Source: Magnetovibrio sp.
Lineage (GTDB): Bacteria; Pseudomonadota; Alphaproteobacteria; Rhodospirillales; Magnetovibrionaceae
Reading direction: 5' to 3'
DNA length: 49,632 nt
NCBI GenBank assembly: GCA_028281525.1
Contig: JANQJR010000012.1
Location: forward strand, 1-49,632
Shown: piece by piece, positions 21,201 to 27,862 of the stretch
Position numbering within the stretch: the stretch's first letter is position 1
Layout of the letters: every line of letters begins with the position of its first letter
The notes under the pieces: generated by a model
What the model was told of the DNA's origin: nothing
The model's database searches: none
What the model saw: only the letters and a program-made list of their open reading frames with translations
Translations under genes and position numbers: made by a program

Positions 21201-21741
21201 GAGCTTGCAGCGTCTGGAAGTGGTGCCGTTTTCCGAGGTTCTGGCCCACGGCCAGGCGGGCAACTTCACGTTGGCCGGCACTGTCGTCAGCAAGAAGGAG
21301 CGCATCAGCCAGAAGGGCAACCGCTATGCCTTTGTCGCCTGCTCAGACGCATCCGGCGCATACGAAATCACCATGTTTTCCGAAACGCTTTCGGCGGCAG
21401 GGGACTTGTTGGAGGCTGGCACCGCCATCTTGATCAAGGCCACCGCCCAGTTCGAAGGAGAAAACGTGCGCCTGACCGCGCAATCGGTCCGCGGGCTCGA
21501 TCAAATGGCGTCGCAAACGTCGGCCGGGCTGCAAATCACCATCATCGACGACAAGCCGATCCCGGCGCTCAAAACCGCGCTGGCAGAAGCCAAACGGGGC
21601 CGGGGGCAGGTGAAAATCCTGGTGCGCACGCCGCAATACGAGACCCGCATCGACTTGAAGCAGACCCCCGTCTCCGTCACGCCGGAGCTATTGCACAGCG
21701 TCTATTCCATCCCCGGCATCGCCGAAGTTCAGGAAATCTGA
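18256..21741 (+). CDS. dnaE: DNA polymerase III subunit alpha
   Basis: Catalytic subunit of the replicative polymerase, 1161 residues. N-terminal PHP domain (FVHLRVHSAYSLSEGAI); C-family polymerase core with catalytic acidic residues in PDFDIDF (418-424) and Asp575 in KFDFLGLK; the palm/fingers segment GPGRGSGAGSVVAW; helix-hairpin-helix region (AGYGFNKSHAAAYALVAYHT); OB fold near 1015-1095 (FTLAGTVVSKKERISQKG); and the clamp-binding type motif QIGLFGG. It is DnaE1-like rather than the error-prone DnaE2. Confidence 0.97.
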   Translation: MSTSPSHADFVHLRVHSAYSLSEGAIRVKDLGGLCKEHRMPAVAVTDTNNLFGALEFSLSAADGGVQPIIGCQLSITREGGDNPSLSRTVSVSRPDQVVVLVQDEAGYLNLLKLLSTAYLESDDVEDPQVTLLDLEKHAEGLILLTGGILGPVGRMLVDGQGAQARACLERLMQAYPDRLYIELQRHGLKDEAKIEGQLIDWAYELNLPLVATNEAFFPGRDMYTSHDALICIAESAYISQDERRRLTPDHYFKSPEEMKVLFADVPEAIANTLVVAQRCAYKVERVDPILPPFDCGEGRSEEDELRKQAHDGLEMRLETQVYTPDMADAAKEEIAKPYRERLEYELGVIVQMGFPGYFLIVADFIKWAKDQGIPVGPGRGSGAGSVVAWVLTITDLDPLRFRLLFERFLNPERVSMPDFDIDFCQDRRDEVIKYVQDKYGRDHVAQIITFGKLQARAVLRDVGRVLEMPYGQVDRICKMVPNDPGKAMTVPEAVEAEPELKRMIKEEHEVAQLIDIAKPLEGLYRHASTHAAGVVIGDRPLDKLVPLYRDPRSDMPVTGFNMKFVEQAGLVKFDFLGLKTLTVLSMAVEFAREGGHDIDLSIAPLDDTPSFVLLQRAETQGVFQLESAGMKDQLRGLRPTTFEDIIAIVALYRPGPMENIPSYIRRKHGEEEPDYLYPTLEPILKETFGIMIYQEQVMQIAQELSGYTLGGADLLRRAMGKKIQAEMDAQRKTFVEGAEARGVPKAKADAIFDQVNKFAGYGFNKSHAAAYALVAYHTAYMKANFPYEFMAASMTLDLGNTDKLNAYRQELDRLGLKLLSPDINASETYFKVERDGGKKPTAIRYALAALKNVGEAAMEGIVEERRANGAFQDLEDFAGRLDTHQVNKRQMENMIRSGAFDSINPNRKQMLMGLEAIMGEASAQQSERESNQIGLFGGEDQPQQTIRLPDVADWPPMERLREEFDAIGFYLSAHPLDSYGKSLQRLEVVPFSEVLAHGQAGNFTLAGTVVSKKERISQKGNRYAFVACSDASGAYEITMFSETLSAAGDLLEAGTAILIKATAQFEGENVRLTAQSVRGLDQMASQTSAGLQITIIDDKPIPALKTALAEAKRGRGQVKILVRTPQYETRIDLKQTPVSVTPELLHSVYSIPGIAEVQEI

Positions 21742-21826
21742 TCCAGCGAATGCGGGCATACGAGGGCCAGGACTTGCGCCTCTAGTCCAAACGCACTAAA
21801 ATCATGAATTGTGCCAGGTGCTTCAG

Positions 21827-21865
21827 ATCAATTAATAATATTGTAAGCCAATCAATTAAGAATAT
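21827..21865 (+). repeat. Pair of 15-bp AT-rich direct repeats upstream of the cytochrome gene
   Basis: ATCAATTAATAATAT (21827-21841) and ATCAATTAAGAATAT (21851-21865) differ at one base and are spaced 24 bp apart start to start. They lie in the dnaE/cytochrome gap, about 40-75 bp before the next gene. They could be tandem operator sites. Confidence 0.5.
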
Positions 21866-21903
21866 AACCGGGGGCAAGGGGAATGGCTCGTATATGAAGG
21901 GGG

Positions 21904-22362
21904 ATGCGCATGCGCTTCGCCATTTTTACCCTGATCATCCTGTTTTCCACATTTACCACGGCGGTTCACGCCGAACAGCGCTACGACTGCGAGAAAACCG
22001 CAGGCTTTACCAACACTTTGAGCCTGGATCGGGCGGCGGGTACGGCCATGCACGGCCACGTGATTTACGTGACCTGTATCGCTGCGGCGCTGAATGTCAA
22101 AAACTACGCGAACGCCAGTCACATCGCCGCGACCAAGCTGGGCCTCAACACCAAGGGTGGCCAACGCTCCGGCATTCTCGGCTACCGCGAGCCGTCACAA
22201 GAGTTGTGGGAAAAGGGCCATGCTTTCCGCCGCCAAGCCACCCGTTTTGCCGCCAGCGCCAACGCGGCGGCGCGGGTGCCGAACGATGCCAACCGGCTCA
22301 GAACCTATAGGGAGTTTCTCCACCTCTTGAGCCTGTGCCAAGGGTGTCACGCCACATATTGA
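21904..22362 (+). CDS. Small periplasmic c-type cytochrome, cytochrome c'-like
   Basis: 152 residues with a signal peptide (MRMRFAIFTLIILFSTFTTA, cleavage after VHA). The last eight residues are CQGCHATY, a CXXCH heme-attachment motif (145-149) at the extreme C-terminus, as in cytochrome c' four-helix proteins. The body is alpha-helical (ELWEKGHAFRRQATRFAASA). Two further cysteines (about 29 and 59 of the precursor) are unusual for cytochrome c'. The assignment rests on motif position and size. ATG 21904 or 21910 could be the start. It is the last plus-strand gene before the minus-strand mini-gene cluster. Confidence 0.65.
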   Translation: MRMRFAIFTLIILFSTFTTAVHAEQRYDCEKTAGFTNTLSLDRAAGTAMHGHVIYVTCIAAALNVKNYANASHIAATKLGLNTKGGQRSGILGYREPSQELWEKGHAFRRQATRFAASANAAARVPNDANRLRTYREFLHLLSLCQGCHATY

Positions 22363-22437
22363 CCCCGAGTTGATGGCCGATGCCAGCCTAAAGAAAACAG
22401 ACCCGGCGGAGGGCTGACGGGGTAGGATGTACGAAAT

Positions 22438-22614
22438 CTAGGCGTCTTCGACCGGATCGCCGTCCGAGCCTTTCACCAGGTCGATGCCGTGCGCGCAGTC
22501 GCGCTTTTCCTTGTAGCCTTCGCTGCTGACGGCGATGATTTCGCCATTGCGCGCTTTATAACGCCAGCGCCATTCACTTTTGTTGTCCTGGTAGATTTCG
22601 TATTTGCCAGCCAT
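22438..22614 (-). CDS. YegP/DUF1508-family small protein
   Basis: 58 residues: GKYEIYQDNKSEWRWRYKA, NGEIIAVSSEGYKEKRDCAHGI and a short acidic tail, which match the single-repeat DUF1508 beta fold. Start is ATG 22614 with GGAGGTG 6-7 bp upstream; the slightly longer frame would start at a GTG inside that ribosome-binding site. Molecular function is unknown; family members are often stress-associated small proteins. It is the last of three consecutive minus-strand small genes. Confidence 0.85.
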   Translation of the reverse strand: MAGKYEIYQDNKSEWRWRYKARNGEIIAVSSEGYKEKRDCAHGIDLVKGSDGDPVEDA

Positions 22615-22712
22615 GTCGATCACCTCCGTTTTGGCAGGGTTTCATCTCATGGCTGACGAACGGCATGAACATCTGTGAATGGCGGCCGGGTTCCGGGTAC
22701 GGCGGTTTTGCG

Positions 22713-22829
22713 CTAAACCGCGGAGACGATGACAAGCCCGATCAGCATAACAATGACGGACCCGCAGACCTTGCAGTTGCGCACGAACAACGCATGTTGG
22801 CGAATGGCGCGGCCTTGATGGTAGCGCAT
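22713..22829 (-). CDS. 38-residue CxxC membrane mini-protein, copy B
   Basis: Begins MRYHQGRAIRQHALFVRNC, then KVCG and a hydrophobic stretch of about 15 residues to the end. Just before the ATG is a strong ribosome-binding site, GGAAGGAGGG. It has exactly the same length as the upstream copy, and 16 of the first 23 residues are identical, including a CxxC (Cys19, Cys22). Layout: basic head, CxxC, then one short transmembrane-like helix. It is too short for ordinary gene callers. Function unknown; the cysteine pair could bind metal or be redox-active. Confidence 0.75.
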   Translation of the reverse strand: MRYHQGRAIRQHALFVRNCKVCGSVIVMLIGLVIVSAV

Positions 22830-22902
22830 GAAGCCCTCCTTCCGAAGGGAATCATAGCAGAGTTTTCAAGACTTATGGAGCGAAAGAGCGAAGCGCTTCC
22901 GC

Positions 22903-23019
22903 TTAAATGGTGATGCCGACGAGCCCCATAAGCACGACGCCCAAAACGAAACCGCATACAGTGCAGTTCTTGACGAAGATGCCTTGCTGGCGAATTTGGC
23001 GAACTTGATGATAACGCAT
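22903..23019 (-). CDS. 38-residue CxxC membrane mini-protein, copy A
   Basis: Begins MRYHQVRQIRQQGIFVKNC, then TVCG and a hydrophobic tail (FVLGVVLMGLVGITI). The ATG is preceded by GGAGAAGGAGG at good spacing. Same head, CxxC position and length as copy B 73 bp downstream, so this is a tandem duplication kept at the protein level. Differences are largely conservative (K/R, I/L, V/I), which argues for selection on the protein. First gene of the minus-strand cluster; no family recognised. Confidence 0.75.
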   Translation of the reverse strand: MRYHQVRQIRQQGIFVKNCTVCGFVLGVVLMGLVGITI

Positions 23020-23423
23020 GAGGTGCCTCCTTCTCCGAGCCTAATAATCCATAGATATATTGTTCATTTGCGGAGATTCCATATTTTTTGTGAAAAAAAT
23101 TCACATTACGGTGGGTGGTGTGAAATGCAGTTTTAATGCTCCGTTCCGGGGCGTTTTTCAAAAGCTTTAGCTGGGTAAGGCTATTTTGGCTGTGAGCGTC
23201 GTCACACGGTACGGGCCCCTTGCCGGGCTCAGCCTGTGGATAAGTCTGTTTTGGGCTTGCATTCTGGGGGAGGGAGGCGTACAACGCCGCCACGCATCCT
23301 GTAGGGGTGCGATTTCGCACGCGGACGTGCGGCACCTGTGCAAATTCACGGGATCGTCGCTCCGGTGTCTCTAATTTGAGAGACGAGTGTCCGCGGAGGC
23401 TTAACCGGAAAAGGAATGAAACA
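23020..23423 (+). promoter_or_regulatory. rpsB leader region with several hairpins
   Basis: This 404-bp gap separates the minus-strand mini-genes from rpsB. Near its left end is TGTGAAaaaaaTTCACA (23089-23105), a perfect 6-bp inverted repeat. Close to rpsB are GTGCGatttCGCAC (23307-23320), GTCTCTaatttgAGAGAC (23367-23384) and a long-range pairing CGCGGAC (23320-23326) / GTCCGCG (23389-23395) that encloses the second hairpin. Such a folded leader fits feedback control of ribosomal protein genes by S2, known in other proteobacteria; that role here is inference. No protein gene is supported in the gap. Confidence 0.5.
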
Positions 23424-24263
23424 ATGGCGATGCCAACCTTTACCATGCGCCAGCTCTTGGAAGCTGGTGTGCACTTCGGACACAACACCCGCCGCTGGAA
23501 CCCGAAAATGGCCCCGTACCTGTTCGGTGCGCGTAACGGGATTCACATCATCGATCTTGGTCAGACCGCCCCGATGCTGGGCCGCGCCATGGAAGCCGTG
23601 CGCGACGCCGTGTCCGGCGGTGGCCGCGTGCTGTTCGTCGGCACCAAACGCCAGGCCGCCGACAAAGTCGCTGAAACCGCCAAGAACTGCGGCCAGTACT
23701 ACGTCAACCACCGCTGGCTGGGCGGCATGATGACCAACTGGAACACCATTTCCGGTTCCATCAAGCGCCTGCGCGATGTGGACAGCCAGTTGTCCGACGC
23801 GTCCAAGACCGAAGGCCTGACCAAGAAAGAACTGCTGCAGTTGACCCGCGAACGCGACAAGCTGGAACTGGCGCTGGGCGGCATCAAGGACATGGGCGGT
23901 CTTCCCGACATCATGGTCGTTATCGACACCAACAAGGAAGCCATCGCCATCGCCGAAGCCAACAAGCTGGGCATCCCCGTGGTGGCCGTGCTGGACAGCA
24001 ACTCCGATCCCAAGGGCATCGATTATCCGATTCCCGGCAACGACGACGCGATCCGCGCCATCACCACCTATTGCGAATTGATTTCCGGCGCGGTGCTGGA
24101 CGGCATCCAGGCTGAAGTCGGCGCCACCGGCGGCGACATCGGCGAAGCCGCCGAACCGATTGCCGAAGTGCTGCCCGAAGCGGAAGTCGAGGCTGCCGCC
24201 GAAGCGCCGGTCGAAACCGCCGCCGAGGAAACCGCTCCGGCTGCCGAAGAGGCATCCGCGTAA
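23424..24263 (+). CDS. rpsB: 30S ribosomal protein S2
   Basis: 279 residues; binds the head/body junction of the 30S subunit and is required for S1 binding. Start ATG 23424 follows AAAAGGAATG; the upstream in-frame extension is leader sequence. Clear S2 landmarks: [55 protein letters not shown] and [13 protein letters not shown]. The C-terminal tail of about 35 residues, rich in Ala and Glu, is longer than in E. coli, as in many alphaproteobacteria. Cotranscribed with tsf. Confidence 0.98.
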   Translation: MAMPTFTMRQLLEAGVHFGHNTRRWNPKMAPYLFGARNGIHIIDLGQTAPMLGRAMEAVRDAVSGGGRVLFVGTKRQAADKVAETAKNCGQYYVNHRWLGGMMTNWNTISGSIKRLRDVDSQLSDASKTEGLTKKELLQLTRERDKLELALGGIKDMGGLPDIMVVIDTNKEAIAIAEANKLGIPVVAVLDSNSDPKGIDYPIPGNDDAIRAITTYCELISGAVLDGIQAEVGATGGDIGEAAEPIAEVLPEAEVEAAAEAPVETAAEETAPAAEEASA

Positions 24264-24304
24264 ACTTTCTGTCATAGCGTTCTGCTAGGACTTCCGAAAA
24301 ATTC

Positions 24305-24337
24305 GGCCTCTTCGTCCCGTTGGGGGGTGAAGAGGCC
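24305..24337 (+). promoter_or_regulatory. Hairpin between rpsB and tsf
   Basis: GGCCTCTTC (24305-24313) pairs with GAAGAGGCC (24329-24337), a perfect 9-bp stem with a 15-base loop and no U-tract. It may act as a processing site or partial attenuator that sets the ratio of S2 to EF-Ts. It is not a normal terminator. Confidence 0.5.
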
Positions 24338-24392
24338 CGCTTAAATCCCGCTGCAAGTGCGCAGGGGATTTAGGACAGAGGAGATATGTAAG

Positions 24393-25292
24393 ATGGCTGC
24401 TATTACCGCCGCTCTGGTCAAGGAACTCCGTGAAAAATCCGGCGCGGGCATGATGGACTGCAAAAAGGCGTTGAACGAAACCGACGGCGATTTGGATGCC
24501 GCCGTGGACTGGCTGCGCACCAAAGGTCTGGGCACCGCCGCGAAGAAGGCCGGGCGGATTGCCGCCGAAGGTTTGGTCGGTGTTGCCGTGGACGGCGCCA
24601 AAGGCGCTGTTGTCGAAGTCAACGCCGAAACCGATTTCGTTTCGCGCAACGATCAGTTCCAGGCATTCGTCTCCACCGTCGCCAAACTGGCTTTGGAAAG
24701 CGGCGGCGACATCGAAGCCCTGAAAGCCATGGACTACCCGGAAACGGGCCGCAATGTGGCCGATGAACTGACCAACTTGATCGCCACCATCGGTGAAAAC
24801 ATGAACCTGCGCCGTGTGCAGGTTCTGGAATCTGAGGGCGGCGAAGTCGCCGCTTATGTCCACGGTGCGGTCACTGAGGGTTTGGGCAAGATCGGTGTGC
24901 TGGTCTCCGCCACCGGTGCGGACGCCGCAACCTTCGGCAAGCAGGTCGCGATGCACGTGGCGGCCACAAGCCCGGCGTCGTTGTCGCGCGACGATCTGGA
25001 TCCGGAACTGCTGGAACGCGAAAAGCAGGTTCTCACCGAACAGGCCCGTGAATCCGGCAAGCCCGAGGAAATCATCGAAAAGATGATCGTGGGCCGTATC
25101 AACAAGTACTACGCCGAAGTCTGTTTGTTGGAGCAGACTTTCGTCATCGACGGCGAAAGCAAGGTCGGTAAGGCCGCTGAAGCCGCCGGCGTTGACGTCA
25201 AGGCGTTCGCCCGCTTCGGCTTGGGCGAAGGCATCGAAAAGAAGGAAGAGGACTTCGCCGCCGAAGTGGCTGCGGCGGCCGGCGGCGCTTAA
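24393..25292 (+). CDS. tsf: Elongation factor Ts
   Basis: Nucleotide-exchange factor for EF-Tu, 299 residues. The N-terminal UBA-like domain ([20 protein letters not shown]) and the EF-Ts signature around [11 protein letters not shown] are intact, followed by the two core subdomains. Start ATG 24393 with GAGGAGAT upstream; the upstream in-frame extension is intergenic. A strong terminator follows at 25331, which ends this operon and separates it from pyrH, its usual next gene. Confidence 0.98.
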   Translation: MAAITAALVKELREKSGAGMMDCKKALNETDGDLDAAVDWLRTKGLGTAAKKAGRIAAEGLVGVAVDGAKGAVVEVNAETDFVSRNDQFQAFVSTVAKLALESGGDIEALKAMDYPETGRNVADELTNLIATIGENMNLRRVQVLESEGGEVAAYVHGAVTEGLGKIGVLVSATGADAATFGKQVAMHVAATSPASLSRDDLDPELLEREKQVLTEQARESGKPEEIIEKMIVGRINKYYAEVCLLEQTFVIDGESKVGKAAEAAGVDVKAFARFGLGEGIEKKEEDFAAEVAAAAGGA

Positions 25293-25330
25293 GCCTCCGT
25301 TTCTTTTCCCGATTCCCTTTTCAGCACGTT

Positions 25331-25364
25331 AAACGGGGACTTCCCGAAGGAAGCCCCCGTTTTT
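25331..25364 (+). terminator. Rho-independent terminator of rpsB-tsf; first copy of a duplicated terminator
   Basis: ACGGGGaCTTCC / GGAAGcCCCCGT with a 4-base loop followed by TTTT. The sequence and some 50 bp beyond recur almost unchanged at 26691. On the minus strand an A-rich side makes it usable for the small gene at 25415 too, so it is probably bidirectional. Confidence 0.9.
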
Positions 25365-25414
25365 GCGCCCCCCAGCGCAAGGTGCTCAATCAAACGTCGG
25401 GGGCGTCTGACCCA

Positions 25415-25783
25415 TCAGTTGACGCACTTGTCGTTGTTGGCGAGCCAGTGCAGCGCGTTGGAGGCGTTGGCGAAGGTTTCCGGGTCTTCGTCTTGCAGCT
25501 GGTTCATCTTGTCGGATAAGTCGTAGAAAGTGCTCACCAGACTTTCCGGCACTTTCGTGGTGACATTGACGTCTCCGTTCGGCCTGCAAGGCATCACTTC
25601 GGCGCGGATGTGCGAAAGGCCCTGGACGGTGTTGAAAGCGCCGTTTTCTTCGAGCATCGCCTGGATTACCTTGAGCAAGTCGGTAACATCGTCTGGAGTT
25701 TTTGCCCGCATGGCCTCGTCCCGCAGGTAGTTGATCATGGCGTGTAGCCTGTCGGCGGAATGTGTGATGTGATAATAGCTCAT
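25415..25783 (-). CDS. Small quorum-sensing-island protein of unknown function, copy 1
   Basis: 122 residues, acidic and predicted mostly helical, with no signal peptide or membrane segment, so cytoplasmic. Start ATG 25783 with AAGGAGG upstream. It is about 78% identical to copy 2 over the last 110 residues by hand count; from NVTTKVPESLV to the end (DKCVN) only three residues differ. The gene is divergent from the neighbouring luxR gene. I recognise no family. Its paralogue overlaps luxI, so a role in modulating quorum sensing is a reasonable guess only. Confidence 0.75.
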   Translation of the reverse strand: MSYYHITHSADRLHAMINYLRDEAMRAKTPDDVTDLLKVIQAMLEENGAFNTVQGLSHIRAEVMPCRPNGDVNVTTKVPESLVSTFYDLSDKMNQLQDEDPETFANASNALHWLANNDKCVN

Positions 25784-25952
25784 GGTGCCTCCTTAACGGA
25801 CAAAAGGCTGTGATGAGAGGTGACGCTTAGGTTCCCATATCTTTTGGGTTTTGGCAGCTACGCAGGTCCGTAGGGACCAATCCGCAAGGTGGCTGCATAA
25901 AGGTTGCTGAGATTCGGCGTTGCGATATGATAATCTCTGTTAGAGAGGCGCA
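25784..25952. promoter_or_regulatory. Divergent promoter region between small-gene copy 1 and luxR1
   Basis: 169 bp serving both directions. It contains GGTCCgtagGGACC (25865-25878) within an outer pair GCAGC (25854-25858) / GCTGC (25892-25896), and TCTCTgttAGAGA (25934-25946) overlapping the luxR1 ribosome-binding site. These are operator or hairpin candidates; none is a full 20-bp lux box like the one upstream of luxI. Confidence 0.45.
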
Positions 25953-26666
25953 ATGCTGGCTGAATTCATCGATAAATCACTCGTGACGGATGATCCCGGC
26001 GATTTGTTCGATTTATACCTGGACACCCTGGGCAACTATGGCATTGACCGGGTGATGTACAGTGCGCTTCGCAACACCGGCCTGGATGAGACGAAAATCC
26101 CTGGCATCTCTTATAATTACCCCAGTCATTGGGTCGATTATTATATGTCCAACGGCTATGTGCACATTGACCCCGTACGTAAGCACGCCATCGGCATACG
26201 CCATGGATTTTCCTGGGAAAAGATGATGCGTGTGCGCGACATGTCGCCGGAAGAGAAACTTTTGATGCACCAGGGGCAAGAGGCCGGCCTGCACAACGGA
26301 TTGGGCATCCCGTTTCACGGACCCTTCGGTGAAGTGTACGGCGTTGGCCTGGCGTGCAGTCAGAAAGTGCCGGACGTCGGCAAATTTTTGCGGGAAATAG
26401 AGATGTTATCGGTGCAATTTCACACCGCTTTTTCATCCCTGCACGATGCGTCGCGTAGCGCCGAGGGTACGCAACTGACGCCGCGGGAACTGGAAGTTCT
26501 GAAATGGTGCGCACGTGGCAAAAGCAACTGGAGCATTGGTGAAATTTTGAATATTTCCGAACACGGGGTGGATTTTCATATGCGTAACATCCTACGCAAG
26601 TTTAATGCCGATAGTCGCATCACGGTGGTGGTCAAGGCGATACATGCGGGCGTGATCAGCCTCTGA
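25953..26666 (+). CDS. LuxR-type quorum-sensing transcriptional regulator 1
   Basis: 237 residues: N-terminal autoinducer-binding domain (about 1-165) and C-terminal GerE-type helix-turn-helix (about 172-237, LTPRELEVLKWCARGKSNWSIGEIL). The acyl-homoserine-lactone pocket residues are conserved: Trp60, Tyr64, Asp73-Pro74 and Trp88 (SHWVDYY, HIDPV, FSWEK), with the conserved Gly in GLGIPFHGP. It should therefore bind a real AHL. ATG 25953 has GAGAGG upstream. It lies between the two direct repeats and is transcribed opposite to the luxI operon. Confidence 0.92.
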   Translation: MLAEFIDKSLVTDDPGDLFDLYLDTLGNYGIDRVMYSALRNTGLDETKIPGISYNYPSHWVDYYMSNGYVHIDPVRKHAIGIRHGFSWEKMMRVRDMSPEEKLLMHQGQEAGLHNGLGIPFHGPFGEVYGVGLACSQKVPDVGKFLREIEMLSVQFHTAFSSLHDASRSAEGTQLTPRELEVLKWCARGKSNWSIGEILNISEHGVDFHMRNILRKFNADSRITVVVKAIHAGVISL

Positions 26667-26690
26667 GATGCTGCGAATCAACTGTACGTT

Positions 26691-26725
26691 AAAACGGGGA
26701 CTTCCCAAAGGAAGTCCCCGTTTTT
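26691..26725. terminator. Bidirectional terminator between luxR1 and small-gene copy 2
   Basis: AAACGGGGACTTCC / GGAAGTCCCCGTTT around CAAA, a perfect 14-bp stem with T-runs on both strands. It ends luxR1 on the plus strand and the luxI operon on the minus strand. Near-identical copy of the terminator at 25331. Confidence 0.92.
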
Positions 26726-26775
26726 GCGCCCCCCTGCGCAAGGTGCTCAATCAAACGTCGGGGGCGTTTAGTGCG

Positions 26776-27147
26776 TCAATTGACGCATTTGTCGTTGTTG
26801 GCGATCCAGTGTAGCGCGTTGGCGGCATTGGCGAAGGTTTCCGGGTCTTCGTCCTGCAACTGGTTCATCTTGTCGGACAAGTCGTAGAAGGTGGTCACTA
26901 GGCTTTCCGGTACCTTCGTGGTGACGTTGGCGTCTCCATTTGGCTGATAGGGCATCACTTCGGCGCGGATGTTCGGCAACCCTTGCACCGCGTTAACCGG
27001 TGCGTTTTCCGACAACATGGCCTTGACCACTTTCAGCAGATCGGCCAAATCTTCGGGTGTTTCCGCACGCGTAGCCTCGTCGTGAAGATAATCGAGCATG
27101 GCGTTGAGTTTGCTGTTTTGCGATTCGTGTATGGTGTTGTCGCTCAT
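26776..27147 (-). CDS. Small quorum-sensing-island protein of unknown function, copy 2, coupled to luxI
   Basis: 123 residues, paralogue of the protein at 25415. Its ATG overlaps the luxI stop codon by one base (TAATG on the minus strand), so it is cotranscribed and probably translationally coupled with the AHL synthase. Features: helical N-terminal half (AMLDYLHDEATRAETPEDLADLL), then IRAEVMP, TTKVPESLVTTFYDLSDKMN and LQDEDPETFANA. No known domain, signal or membrane segment. Small cytoplasmic proteins beside luxR/luxI can be anti-activators or other modulators; no homology to any of these is claimed. Confidence 0.8.
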   Translation of the reverse strand: MSDNTIHESQNSKLNAMLDYLHDEATRAETPEDLADLLKVVKAMLSENAPVNAVQGLPNIRAEVMPYQPNGDANVTTKVPESLVTTFYDLSDKMNQLQDEDPETFANAANALHWIANNDKCVN

Positions 27148-27800
27148 TACGCAACCTTTTCGGTAGTGGAAGTTAAGAGAGAACCAAGCCCTGCAACGTT
27201 CAAGACAGGCCCAGTTATGGAATTTTTGCGCCGCAGGTTGCCCAGTAACTCGTGCGACAGGTTATAAACTTCGCCAGCGACGCCGACGCCGTCGATATCG
27301 ATCGTGTCACCGAGACGACGCATGTTCCAACCCACGCGCTGGAGGATGCGTTCAAGACGCAGGTCGGTGACGGAGACAAAGTGGCTGAGATTCATGGCGA
27401 GGCCAAACTCGGCCAAACAACACCAGAGCGCCCCCGAAACATTCTTAAAAGCCGTGCTAGCGAGACGGTCCTTACGGTGGTCAACCGCCACGCGCGTCAC
27501 TTCCCAAATAGAATCCGTAGACGGTGGCAGCAGGGGGTGCGTCAATTGGGGGAAGATGTCGCCCAGGATATTTGGTGAAGTGGTGGGCAGCATGCGTGCG
27601 CTGGCGACCACTTGTTTATCAGCATTTTCCAACGTCAGATAAACCGCACCATCATGGTCGAATTGATCTTTTTCCTGGCCTTCGTGGCCATTCAAGTCCC
27701 ACCCCAGACGTTTGATGAAAACGTCATGACGCAAATGATACATGGACTCGATCGTGTCCTTGTGGAGGTGCGCATTTTCACGTGTGATGGCTTTGAACAT
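27147..27800 (-). CDS. LuxI-type acyl-homoserine-lactone synthase
   Basis: 217 residues from ATG 27800, which has GGGAGCGAG upstream; a TTG at 27815 would start inside that site. It makes an AHL signal from S-adenosylmethionine and an acyl carrier. The invariant LuxI residues are all visible: Arg24, Phe28, Trp34 (LRHDVFIKRLGW), Asp48 and Asp50 (QFDHDGAVYL), Arg69 (SARMLP), Glu100 and Arg103 (WEVTRVAV). The acyl chain cannot be predicted. Followed without gap by the small unknown gene. Confidence 0.93.
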   Translation of the reverse strand: MFKAITRENAHLHKDTIESMYHLRHDVFIKRLGWDLNGHEGQEKDQFDHDGAVYLTLENADKQVVASARMLPTTSPNILGDIFPQLTHPLLPPSTDSIWEVTRVAVDHRKDRLASTAFKNVSGALWCCLAEFGLAMNLSHFVSVTDLRLERILQRVGWNMRRLGDTIDIDGVGVAGEVYNLSHELLGNLRRKNSITGPVLNVAGLGSLLTSTTEKVA

Positions 27801-27862
27801 GAGTCTCGCTCCCAATACGAATTGCCCGTATGGGAATGAGACCTCAGATACCCAGGTGCGTC

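Larger units (their letters stand above)
25327..25783. repeat. Direct repeat, copy 1 (terminator plus small unknown gene)
   Basis: About 457 bp matching 26686-27147. Similarity is very high in the terminator and the 3' half of the gene and falls towards its 5' end. The two copies are in the same orientation and bracket the luxR-type gene at 25953, so recombination between them would delete it. Confidence 0.85.
26686..27147. repeat. Direct repeat, copy 2 (terminator plus small unknown gene)
   Basis: Partner of 25327-25783. It shares the terminator, the GCGC-CCCCC spacer, AAGGTGCTCAATCAAACGTC and the whole small gene. The match ends at the gene start: upstream of copy 2 lies luxI, upstream of copy 1 the luxR1 promoter. 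Confidence 0.85.

Noticed and set aside
22665-22913. 82-residue plus-strand ORF over mini-gene B
   Set aside because: No ribosome-binding site and no similarity to anything; it is the opposite strand of the conserved 38-residue gene.
23089-23105. CRP-type site (TGTGA...TCACA)
   Set aside because: The spacing between half-sites is 7 rather than 6 bases and the centre is a run of A; kept only as an inverted repeat within the leader.
22742-23488. 248-residue minus-strand ORF across the rpsB leader
   Set aside because: It runs antisense into rpsB and overlaps the two mini-genes in another frame; it has no ribosome-binding site, while both mini-genes have strong ones and conserve sequence.
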